55,197 nt of DNA, taken from CAZUVM01 sp964623885. Its GTDB lineage: Bacteria; Verrucomicrobiota; Verrucomicrobiia; Limisphaerales; UBA8199. The translations under genes were made by a program, and so were the position numbers. The stretch is from assembly GCA_964623885.1 (NCBI GenBank), contig CAZUVM010000211.1, forward strand, positions 1 through 55,197. The letters are read 5' to 3'. The notes under the pieces are model-generated. The model searched no databases. It worked only from the letters and a program-made list of their open reading frames with translations, and was not told the origin of the DNA. Below, piece by piece: positions 16,329-27,080 of this stretch (position 1 is its first letter; each line of letters starts with the position of its first letter).

Positions 16329-17354
16329 TTACCGTGAATTGGCGTACCATTGCATGGCCGCGGTCAATCCGCTTTGGAGACTGTACTTCGGCGCGTAGCC
16401 CAAAAGTCGACGGGCCTTGCTGATGCTGGCCACCGAATGCCGGACATCGCCAGCTCGGAATTCACGATAGATGGGTTTTATTTCACCTGACGTTTGCTGA
16501 AGCGAGCGAACAACTTTACGAATAGCATCGACCAGTTGATTCAATGTGGTTTGGCGTCCCAGCGCGATGTTGAAAACCTGATTCGATGCCCGCTGGTTTT
16601 TTGTGGTTGCCGCGAGGAGGTTTGCTTGCACCACGTCGGCGACGTAGCAAAAGTCGCGAGTCGTTTTACCGTCGCCGTTGATGTAGATGGGACGTTGTTG
16701 CAGCATGGCCGAAATCCAGGCGGGAATCACTGCCGCGTAAGCACCTGCGGGATCCTGACGCGGACCATACACGTTAAAGTAACGCAGTCCGATGGTATCG
16801 ATCTCGTAAGCGCGACCAAACGCCGCGGCGTATACCTCGTTAACGGTTTTGCTGGCCGCGTAAGGCGACAGCGGTGCGCCGATTAGTTCTTCGATATTTG
16901 GCAACCTGGCGATGTCACCGTAAACGGCGCTGCTGGAGGCATAGATGACGCGTTTAACCTTCGCCTGGCGCGCGGCTTCGAGCACGTTTACGAACCCAGT
17001 GACATTGCTGCGATGACAGGCGAGGGGCTTGGCTAGCGAAGCTGGAACCGAACCGAGCGCGGCATGATGCAGAACGTAACGAACTCCCTTACAGGCGCGC
17101 TGGCAAACAGCCGCATCGGCGATGTCGCCCTTTAGCAACCGGAACTTGCGCCATTGCGCGGCAGAGACGAGATTCTTCACAGCTTCCAAATTGTCGCGGT
17201 GACCTGTAGAAAAATTGTCGAGACCTACAACACGTTGATTCAGCTTGAGTAGGTTCTCCAAAAGATTGGAGCCGATGAATCCAGCCACGCCGGTCACCAG
17301 CCAGGTCTGAGGAGTATCCCTCAACTTCGTTCGGAGTTGGTCGTAAGAGGTCAT
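16329..17354 (-). CDS. wbpP: UDP-N-acetylglucosamine 4-epimerase, WbpP/TviC type
   Basis: Extended SDR epimerase of 341 residues that would interconvert UDP-GlcNAc and UDP-GalNAc (or the uronic acids) for polysaccharide synthesis. TWLVTGVAGFIGSNLLE is the NAD-binding GxxGxxG motif, VVGLDNFSTGH the ribose contact, YASSSAVYGD and SPYAASK give the Ser/Tyr-XXX-Lys catalytic set, and GLRYFNVYGPRQDP, AYAAVIP and INGDGKTTRDFCYV follow closely the WbpP pattern as I recall it. I set the start at 17354 (MTSYDQLRTKLRD), since WbpP proteins begin there; an upstream ATG at 17408 would add 18 residues with no homology. It is the only nucleotide-sugar gene in this block. Confidence 0.85.
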   Translation of the reverse strand: MTSYDQLRTKLRDTPQTWLVTGVAGFIGSNLLENLLKLNQRVVGLDNFSTGHRDNLEAVKNLVSAAQWRKFRLLKGDIADAAVCQRACKGVRYVLHHAALGSVPASLAKPLACHRSNVTGFVNVLEAARQAKVKRVIYASSSAVYGDIARLPNIEELIGAPLSPYAASKTVNEVYAAAFGRAYEIDTIGLRYFNVYGPRQDPAGAYAAVIPAWISAMLQQRPIYINGDGKTTRDFCYVADVVQANLLAATTKNQRASNQVFNIALGRQTTLNQLVDAIRKVVRSLQQTSGEIKPIYREFRAGDVRHSVASISKARRLLGYAPKYSLQSGLTAAMQWYANSR

Positions 17355-17451
17355 CAGTGGTGCCAGTGAGCCATTTGTTCCGGGCGGCGCCAGCATGCCG
17401 AAATGCAAGACCTCGAAAAAGCAATTTCAGTAGACCTCACAACACTCGCAA

Positions 17452-17554
17452 GTAGCGCAGGCCTCCGAGCCTGCTGTATCGCCGACCTCCGAGTCGGCTT
17501 AGCGTTGGTTCATAGCGTCCGCCGCGAGCTTTCGCAGGCTAGGAAGCGATACAA
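17452..17554. repeat. Double-hairpin repeat, downstream copy (metH 3' side)
   Basis: Two hairpins with the same loop: GCAGGC-CTCCGA-GCCTGC (17457-17474), then GCCGAC-CTCCGA-GTCGGC (17481-17498). Similarity to the copy upstream of metH goes on through GGTTCATAGCG and CGCAGGCTAGGAAG to CGATACA. It is inverted relative to that copy and ends next to the metH stop codon. It may serve as a transcript end for metH. Confidence 0.75.
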
Positions 17555-17555
17555 A

Positions 17556-21392
<3,837 letters not shown>

Positions 21393-21463
21393 AATTCAGT
21401 CGTTTCGCGGAAGCGATTCTGGGGAGGAAAATACTCGGATCGGGGGGCGGTTGCAACAAAAAA

Positions 21464-21492
21464 ATCAACATATCTTGATACGTTGATATGTT
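21464..21492. promoter_or_regulatory. Operator-like palindrome upstream of metH
   Basis: ATCAA-N6-TTGAT occupies 21464-21479. A larger overlapping inverted repeat pairs AACATATC (21467-21474) with GATATGTT (21485-21492). The ATCAA-N6-TTGAT form resembles sites of ArsR-family regulators; SahR of that family controls methionine genes in Proteobacteria. It lies 72-100 bp upstream of the metH start, so control of metH by S-adenosylhomocysteine or a similar signal is a reasonable inference. Confidence 0.5.
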
Positions 21493-21560
21493 CTATTGTG
21501 CAAGCCCGTTGTTACCAAGGAGATTCCGTCCGATTATATGGCCCAAACGTGCGCCGACAG

Positions 21561-21706
21561 GTAGCGCAGGCTTGGTGTCCGTCCGGCAGGACCCTGCCTG
21601 TATCGCAGGCTTCCCAGCCTGCGAATGCTCGTTGCAGGCGCTTTGAACCGACGCTCGCCGACTCGGAGGTCGGCGATACGGCAGGCTCGGAGGCCTGCGC
21701 TATTAC
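21561..21706. repeat. Hairpin-array repeat, upstream copy (metH 5' side)
   Basis: Four successive hairpins: GGCAG-GACC-CTGCC (21585-21598), CGCAGGC-TTCCCA-GCCTGCG (21604-21623), GCCGAC-TCGGAG-GTCGGC (21657-21674) and GCAGGC-TCGGAG-GCCTGC (21681-21698). The last two are the reverse complement of the copy at 17457-17498, with one difference in 42 bases. The element overlaps the final codon and stop of the phospholipase B-like gene ending at 21703. Together with the operator it fills the interval between that gene and metH; I see no other gene there. Confidence 0.75.
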
Positions 21707-23118
21707 TGTCCGGCCTGGAATTGCACCCAGGGCTCGGTGGGGCGGCTCTTCAAGATTTCTTTCATCCAATCAAACTGCGGGTGGGCATCGAGGTATTTCG
21801 TAGCATCGAAAGATTTTCCGCAGGCGGTGCCCCAGCGCGCATCAAAGGCAAGCCGACGGGCCATTTGCGCGTCCACGACTTTGGCATCGACTGTGCCGCC
21901 ACAACCGTATGGGACGCCGGGCCAGGTTCCGGCCGTGTCGCGGTCCAACTCATAGTGGCCGCACAACGTGCGACAACCCGGTTCCAGTTTCTCACGAAAG
22001 CTATCAAAATGATCGGCTTCAAACTCTTTGGCCAGTGCCACATCGATTTTGCCGACATATTTATTCATCAATTGTTTCCAGCGCACTCGCCGCGCTACGG
22101 AGGATTCGCGGATATCCGTTTCCTTTTCCGAAGTTTCGAAGCGGAGCAGGCGGGTATCCTCGGCAACATTTGACCCGGTGAAATAGCCATCCTGTTTCTT
22201 TTCGAAGCCAACGTATTTCAAGCCCAGCTCGAGCCGAGCAATTTCGCGGGAGTTGATATCGCCCAGCAGCCAGGAGTTGGCATAGCCGCCATTGTTTCCG
22301 CGGCGCATGATTTCGCACCATTGATCGATGGTTTTGGCGTCCTGGGTCGCGCGGCGCATACGAACAAATTCCGGAATGCCGTTGGTATCGAATCCCTCGA
22401 AATTGCCGATGGTTGTTTCCGAACCAACCAGCCCGGCGTCGGTAATGAAGAAATCAGTGCCGCTGTGGATCCAGCCGGGGTTGGTTTGCCACAGGATGCG
22501 ATGGCCGTGGCTCGGCACAATGTCAGCGATGACGTTGGGAAACACATCGTTATAGTCCATCATCGTGTTATGGCCCAGGACCACGTTGCCGTCCTTGGTC
22601 ATCCGGCCGGTAGCAATGAACGAGCTGCACGACTGGCGCACAGAAGGAGGAGGGCTATCCTTTAAGTTTTTGGACTCGATGGGCCACCAATACCACGACA
22701 GCTCGAGGTAGGCGTTATAGGCGACCAGTTCTTCGCGCGAGGTGGGGTGTCCCGCCGCGGCCATGCCATCGACGATGCCGTCCAGCTCAGCGAGATCTTC
22801 GGCGTCGACGTGCGGGAGCATGGGGCCGGCGCCCCGCTGCACCAGCCAGGACCAGGGCATCGCGCTCGAGTATTCCCAACTGGTCCGGGAAGTTCTCAAG
22901 GCATCGGCGATCTCGGGCGCGAGTAAATAGCCGTGCTGAAAACCACGGTCTTTCGGTTCGCCTTCGATGTGCAGGTAGATCCATCCGCTACGCTCGGATC
23001 GACGGGCTTTATGCAGGCACTGCTGCTGGGCCGGGGTGAGCGAGGCTGCACAGCCGGCGCAGGCAACCAACACCGATGCGCTAAAAACGAGCAATCGCAC
23101 GAGAGAACCTGAGGTCAT
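21703..23118 (-). CDS. Secreted phospholipase B-like Ntn hydrolase
   Basis: A 471-residue exported protein of the phospholipase B / C45 acyltransferase-like Ntn-hydrolase type. A signal peptide ends near residue 24 (ACAGCAAS could also be a lipobox). Family features follow: EPKDRGFQHGYLLAPEI, the likely nucleophile Cys164 in RQSCSSFIATG, GNVVLGHNTMMDY, NVIADIVPSHGHR, and SGTDFFITDAGLVGSETTIG. In Ntn hydrolases the Cys becomes N-terminal after self-cleavage, so the first 163 residues would be removed. The substrate is an amide or ester not shown by sequence. The stop codon lies inside a hairpin-rich repeat. It is on its own transcription unit. Confidence 0.72.
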   Translation of the reverse strand: MTSGSLVRLLVFSASVLVACAGCAASLTPAQQQCLHKARRSERSGWIYLHIEGEPKDRGFQHGYLLAPEIADALRTSRTSWEYSSAMPWSWLVQRGAGPMLPHVDAEDLAELDGIVDGMAAAGHPTSREELVAYNAYLELSWYWWPIESKNLKDSPPPSVRQSCSSFIATGRMTKDGNVVLGHNTMMDYNDVFPNVIADIVPSHGHRILWQTNPGWIHSGTDFFITDAGLVGSETTIGNFEGFDTNGIPEFVRMRRATQDAKTIDQWCEIMRRGNNGGYANSWLLGDINSREIARLELGLKYVGFEKKQDGYFTGSNVAEDTRLLRFETSEKETDIRESSVARRVRWKQLMNKYVGKIDVALAKEFEADHFDSFREKLEPGCRTLCGHYELDRDTAGTWPGVPYGCGGTVDAKVVDAQMARRLAFDARWGTACGKSFDATKYLDAHPQFDWMKEILKSRPTEPWVQFQAGQ

Positions 23119-23220
23119 GCATTAAATTAATCTGGCGATTGGACGGCTGGCAACCGGGAAGTGGGTGGCGGTTGCAATACACCGCAGATAATTGGGGGGA
23201 AACGAAAGTAATCAGTTAAG

Positions 23221-23337
23221 GGCACAACTCCTTTGGAGTTGAGGTCCACGGGCGGAGGTTACCGAGGGTAGCTCGTTCGAGCCGGACTGGCCAGCCGTCG
23301 CAACCCTGGGCTGGGGGACGGAATCCCTGCGGGATTC
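23221..23337. repeat. Short tight palindromes in an intergenic region
   Basis: CAACTCC-TTT-GGAGTTG (23225-23241) and GAATCCC-TGC-GGGATTC (23321-23337) are perfect 7-bp stems with 3-base loops. Between them lies a GC-rich stretch with CCCTGGGCTGGGG. No coding region is seen in 23119-23372. The look is that of a composite dispersed repeat. Confidence 0.5.
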
Positions 23338-23372
23338 TCGGAGACGAGAGAGCCTGCCGACGCAGTTCTGTG

Positions 23373-24509
23373 TCAGTTCTTTACTTTTTCCCAGTTGCCG
23401 GTGTTGGCAGATTTGAGGACGGCGTCGCAGACGTATTGGGTTTCGAGCGCGTCGCGGAAGGTGGGGCTGGCGGGTTTGCCTTTGGCGACGCCATCGAGGA
23501 AATCAGCGAACTGATGAACGAAGCTATGTTCGTATCCGATCTGCAATCCCGGCACCCACCATTTGTCCATATACGGATGGTCGCCGTCGGTGACGTGAAT
23601 GCTGCGCCAGCCGCGGACGCGACCTTCGTCCCGATGATCGAAGTATTGCAACCGGTGCAGGTCGTGCAGATCCCAGGCGATGGAGGCGTGCTCGCCGTTG
23701 ATTTCAAACGTGTAGAGTGCTTTATGACCGCGGGCGTAGCGGGTGGATTCAAAGGTTGCCAGCGAGCCATTGTTGAACCGGGCGAGAAAAGCGCAGGCGT
23801 CATCGATGCCGACCTTCTCCACCTTGCCGCTCAGGTTGTGTTTGCGTTCTTTGATAAAGGTTTCGGTCATGGCGCTGACGCGATCGATGCTGCCGTTGAG
23901 CCAGACGGCGGTATCAATGCAATGGGCCAGGAGATCACCGGTCACACCGCTGCCGGCGACGTTGACATCGAGTCGCCACAGCCCGGCGCCGCCCTGGGGC
24001 AGGTCTTTGGAAATGGTCCAGTCCTGCAGGAATTTTGCGCGGTAATGAAATATTCGGCCGAGCTTGCCTTCATCGATTAATTGTCGAGCCAGGGTAACGG
24101 CGGGGACACGGCGGTAATTGTACCACACCATATTGGGGATCCTGGCTTTTTCGACGGCCTGGACCATTTTTAGTCCATCGGCTCCATTCATGGCCAGGGG
24201 CTTTTCACACAGCAGCATCTTGCCGGCTTTGGCTGCGGCAATGGCGATTTCCATGTGCACATCGTTCGGGGCGGCGATATCGATGAGGTCGATGTCTTTT
24301 CGGTCGATGAGTTTTCGCCAGTCGGTTTCAACGGTTTCGAACCCCCAGCGAGTGGCGAAGCTCTTCGCCTTGGCCTCATCGCGTGCGCAGACGGTTTTGA
24401 GGACGGGCTGAAATTCGAGGTCGAAGAAATTAGGGGCTTTGCGGTAGGCGTTGGCGTGAGCGCGGCCCATGAAGCCGTAGCCGATCAAACCGATGTTTAG
24501 TTTTTTCAT
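23373..24509 (-). CDS. Gfo/Idh/MocA family oxidoreductase
   Basis: NAD(P)-dependent sugar or inositol dehydrogenase of 378 residues. The N-terminal Rossmann domain starts NIGLIGYGFMGRAHANAY, with the GxGxxG motif; IAAPNDVHMEIAIAAAKAGK and LLCEKPLAMN with the conserved Glu-Lys-Pro follow. The C-terminal alpha/beta domain has GDLLAHCIDTAVWL, with the His-Cys-Ile-Asp of the active-site helix. There is no Tat signal, so it is cytoplasmic. The natural substrate is not predictable; such genes are abundant in polysaccharide-degrading bacteria and the two secreted hydrolases in this window fit that lifestyle. Confidence 0.88.
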   Translation of the reverse strand: MKKLNIGLIGYGFMGRAHANAYRKAPNFFDLEFQPVLKTVCARDEAKAKSFATRWGFETVETDWRKLIDRKDIDLIDIAAPNDVHMEIAIAAAKAGKMLLCEKPLAMNGADGLKMVQAVEKARIPNMVWYNYRRVPAVTLARQLIDEGKLGRIFHYRAKFLQDWTISKDLPQGGAGLWRLDVNVAGSGVTGDLLAHCIDTAVWLNGSIDRVSAMTETFIKERKHNLSGKVEKVGIDDACAFLARFNNGSLATFESTRYARGHKALYTFEINGEHASIAWDLHDLHRLQYFDHRDEGRVRGWRSIHVTDGDHPYMDKWWVPGLQIGYEHSFVHQFADFLDGVAKGKPASPTFRDALETQYVCDAVLKSANTGNWEKVKN

Positions 24510-24930
24510 AGTAGCGCTTCCGGGGATAGAGAAAGCGGTGCAGTGGAGTTAGGCAAGGCGAAAGGGCGGAGGAGGTAAGGGCAAGGTTAGAAGCAACCGG
24601 AAGAGAACCACGAAATACACTAAATACCGAAAGGGATATGGTTTTCGGGAAAGCTCTAAGACAGAAAAACTGGGACAGGAAAATGAGATTGTACAGAAAC
24701 TGAGGAGAGGACCACGAAGTACACGAAATGGGGCTTGGCCAAAATCACTTTAACCACAAAGAACGCACAGAGCGCAGAGCCGCAACCGAAAGACCAGTTC
24801 AACCGCTAATGAATGCTAATGAACGCTAATTTGTTGTGGGCCGCCTTTTTCCTCACGCCAAGACGAGAAGACGCAAAGGAAAGCGGAAGAAGGAGATGGG
24901 GACGCCGAGGACGGCGTCCCTGCCTTTGGT
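24510..24930. other. Repeat-bearing intergenic region, no gene seen
   Basis: About 420 bp without a supported gene. It carries several degenerate copies of a periodic motif: GAACCACGAAATACACTAAA near 24605, GACCACGAAGTACACGAAA near 24710, AACCACAAAGAACGCACAG near 24751 and AATGAATGCTAATGAACGC near 24809. They resemble the termini of the MITE-like elements at 47.2 and 51.7 kb. A perfect palindrome at 24899-24920 ends the region. Confidence 0.55.
24899..24920. repeat. Dispersed palindrome, copy 2
   Basis: GGGACGCCG-AGGA-CGGCGTCCC gives a 9-bp perfect stem, its central 20 bases identical to those at 16278-16297. It lies 10 bp past the stop of the minus-strand histidine kinase and could end its transcript. 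Confidence 0.7.
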
Positions 24931-26445
24931 CTACCGTTTGCTTCGGGGGAGGGAGAAGGAGAAGGTTGCGCCTTTGTCGACTTCGCCTTCGGCCCAGGTA
25001 CGGCCGCCGTGGCGGGCGATGATCCGGCGCACATTTGCCAGGCCGACGCCGGTGCCTTCGAAATCCGCGGCTCGATGCAGCCGTTGGAACACACCGAAGA
25101 GTTTGTGGGCGTAACGCATGTCGAATCCGACGCCGTTATCGCGCACGAAAATAATTTCTTCAGTGCGTTCGCGCCGGGCGCCGATCTCGATGCGAGCGTG
25201 CGGCCGGGTGCGAGTGTATTTCAAGGCATTACTGACTAGGTTAACGAGCACCTGGCGAAGCAGCGCCGGGTCCGCCTCAACTTCGGGCAGGTCCGACATG
25301 ACCCATTCGATTTGCCGCTCACCGGCTTCGCGCTGAACTTCGCGGACCACGGTTTGCGCTAGCTCAGCTAGGGCCACCGCGGTGCGATTCACCTCGGCCC
25401 GGGCGGTTCTAGAGAAAGTGAGCAGATCATCGATGAGTCTGCCCATTTGTTTGGCTGACCCTGCGATGGTTTCGAGGTACTGATTTGATTCCGCGTCGAG
25501 GCCCGGCGCTTTGGTGCTAAGCAGGATCTCGACGAAGCCTTCGATATGACGTAATGGCGCCCGAAGGTCGTGGGAAACTGAGTAGCTGAAAGCCTCGAGT
25601 TCCTTGTTGGCGGCTTCGAGCTCGGCGGTGCGTACCTGGACGCGTTTTTCCAAGTCGGCGTTGAGCCGTCGGATTTCCTGTTCGGCCCGTTTGCGCTCGG
25701 TGATGTCATGCGCGATGACCTGCGCGGCGGGTTTGCCGGCATATATCAAGGGAGCGGCGGCGACTTCCACATCGACGGGGGTGCCATCGAGGCACTTCCA
25801 GCGTTGCTCGTCAAAAGGAACCGGCTTGCCTTCTTCCAGGACGCAAGCGAACTGCTGTTGGACTCGCTCCCAGGAGGAGTCATCAACCAGTTCACGGACT
25901 TCTTTTCCGATTAAATCCCTGGGGCCGACAGCCCCAAACAGCTTTAGGCCTGCGGAATTAATGAACACGACACGGCCGTGAATCTGCACAAAAAGCGCAT
26001 CGGGGGACAGTTCGACCAAAGTCCGGTAGCGTTCCTCGCTTGAGAGCAGCTCCTCTTCAGCCTTTTTGCGCTCAGTGCGCATTTCGGCCTGGCGCAAGGC
26101 CCGGTGGACCGCGGGCGGCAACGCATTGAGCCGGTGTTTTAGAACGAAATCCGCGGCTCCGCTTTTGAGTGCGTTGATCGTCATCTCTTCGCCCAGCGAG
26201 CCCGTCACGAAAATGAAAGGAACATCGGGGGCGCGCTTTTTTGCCAGGGCCAGGGCAGTGAAGCCATCAAAGGCGGGCAAGCCGTGGTCAGAAAGTATCA
26301 CCGAAGGCTGAAATTGCTCAAGCTCTTGCAGAAAACCCGTCTCGGTATCCACTAGCTTAAAGCTGAAATCAAAACCGCCCTCTTTGAGGACGTGCTGAAC
26401 GAGGGTAGCGTCCCGCTTCTCGTCTTCCACCATTAAGATCCGCAA
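24931..26445 (-). CDS. Receiver-PAS histidine kinase
   Basis: Cytoplasmic sensor kinase of about 504 residues. It starts with a receiver (MRILMVEDEKRD, phosphoacceptor in VILSDHGLPAF, FVTGSLGEE, Lys in FVLKHR), followed by a PAS domain (ERYRTLVELSPDALFV, VFINSAGLKLFG, HDITERKRAEQE), a HisKA domain with the phosphoacceptor in YSVSHDLRAPLRHIEGF, and a HATPase_c (NLVSNALKYTR, DNGVGFDM, GTGVGLANVRRI). I placed the start at the TTG at 26445, which gives a standard receiver N-terminus. The frame stays open to 26721, but those 92 extra residues come from hexamer repeats (Pro/Asn/Leu-rich). No partner regulator is next to it; its own receiver may take part in a phosphorelay. Confidence 0.83.
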   Translation of the reverse strand: MRILMVEDEKRDATLVQHVLKEGGFDFSFKLVDTETGFLQELEQFQPSVILSDHGLPAFDGFTALALAKKRAPDVPFIFVTGSLGEEMTINALKSGAADFVLKHRLNALPPAVHRALRQAEMRTERKKAEEELLSSEERYRTLVELSPDALFVQIHGRVVFINSAGLKLFGAVGPRDLIGKEVRELVDDSSWERVQQQFACVLEEGKPVPFDEQRWKCLDGTPVDVEVAAAPLIYAGKPAAQVIAHDITERKRAEQEIRRLNADLEKRVQVRTAELEAANKELEAFSYSVSHDLRAPLRHIEGFVEILLSTKAPGLDAESNQYLETIAGSAKQMGRLIDDLLTFSRTARAEVNRTAVALAELAQTVVREVQREAGERQIEWVMSDLPEVEADPALLRQVLVNLVSNALKYTRTRPHARIEIGARRERTEEIIFVRDNGVGFDMRYAHKLFGVFQRLHRAADFEGTGVGLANVRRIIARHGGRTWAEGEVDKGATFSFSLPRSKR

Positions 26446-26572
26446 TTTCTTTTCGATAAGCCTGATAATTGGTTGAAAGTTTTTCTGGGGTGAAAACCCA
26501 CCGGCCCTGAGCGCGTTTTCCCCCGTTTGCAATCCTCGCAGAAGTTCTTTTGTCGTCAAGCGGGGAGTGAGG

Positions 26573-26760
26573 GGGAAGGCCGAAGGGCGAAGGGCGAAGG
26601 GCGAAGGGGAAACAGGTTTACGATTACGATTAGGATTAAGATTGAGATTAAGAGGGGACGGGCCGGGGACGGGGTCCCTACCGGATGGATTAGGGGGAGG
26701 CGGGATTACGATTACGATCAAGATTGAGATCGAGATTAAGATTAAGATTAGGATTGAGAG
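26573..26760. repeat. Low-complexity heptamer and hexamer repeats
   Basis: Four tandem GGGCGAA-like units near 26582-26610 are followed by two tracts of degenerate GATTAN hexamers (about 26615-26652 and 26703-26758). The two tracts flank a GC-rich palindrome (GGGAC-GGG-GTCCC, 26666-26678) that resembles the dispersed GGACGCCG palindromes. The tracts occupy the upstream part of the divergent interval between the histidine kinase and the peptide synthetase locus. Confidence 0.65.
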
Positions 26761-26791
26761 GAACCAAAGGAGTAATTGGGTGACGGAGTTT

Positions 26792-27056
26792 CAGGTTATC
26801 ACCTACTACCCCAAACTCAGGGCAGTAGCCTACGGTTGAGCCAGTCGTATGGCAACCGACACCGCAGTCCGATACCTGTCCACGAGACCGGGTTACACAG
26901 CTCTGCCGCAACCGGCTGCAGAAGCGGAACCTCGTTCCCGGTCTGCGAACACGGTCAGTTTTTGCCGGGCTAACGGATGGCAGAAAAACTTCGCCTGGGT
27001 AGGGTGGAGTCGGTTGCCAACAACAGCTGCTGCCGTGAGCCCGGCTGCTTTTTTTT
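26792..27056 (+). promoter_or_regulatory. Structured leader RNA upstream of the NRPS operon, riboswitch-like
   Basis: A three-way junction can be drawn by hand. P1 pairs CAGGTTATC (26792-26800) with GATACCTG (26871-26878), with one bulged T. P2 is CTACT-A-CCC with GGG-C-AGTAG (26803-26828). P3 is CGGTTG with CAACCG (26833-26858). Downstream, AGACCGGG/CCCGGTCT (26885-26892/26937-26944) and GTTTTTGCC/GGCAGAAAAAC (26958-26989) form further helices. TGGCAACCGAC (26850-26860) could instead pair perfectly with GTCGGTTGCCA (27009-27019), which would break P3. A terminator follows. This is the layout of a transcription-attenuating leader. It does not match any riboswitch consensus I can recall. No clear promoter was found before it. 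Confidence 0.5.
27029..27056 (+). terminator. Attenuator-like terminator before the NRPS start
   Basis: GCTGCCG and CGGCTGC form a stem with one mismatch around TGAGCC, followed at once by eight T (27049-27056), ending 24 nt before the synthetase ATG. The 3' arm sequence CCGGCTGC also occurs at 26912-26919, where it could compete for the 5' arm. Confidence 0.6.
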
Positions 27057-27080
27057 CCTCACCACGCCCCCATTCGCACC

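Noticed and set aside
24510..24930. CRISPR array, from spaced similar motifs
   Set aside because: Copies are degenerate, unevenly spaced and have no unique spacers; no cas genes are present.
24931..26445. NRPS-specific regulation by the adjacent kinase
   Set aside because: It is divergent and lacks a DNA-binding output, and nothing beyond position links it to the locus.
26446..26721. N-terminal extension of the second histidine kinase
   Set aside because: It is a translation of hexamer and heptamer repeats with no domain; the receiver begins at 26445.
26792..26878. SAM-I-like riboswitch, because of GGCAACC in the NRPS leader
   Set aside because: The other conserved SAM-I blocks (GAGGGA, GGTGCTAATTCC) are absent and the junction order differs.
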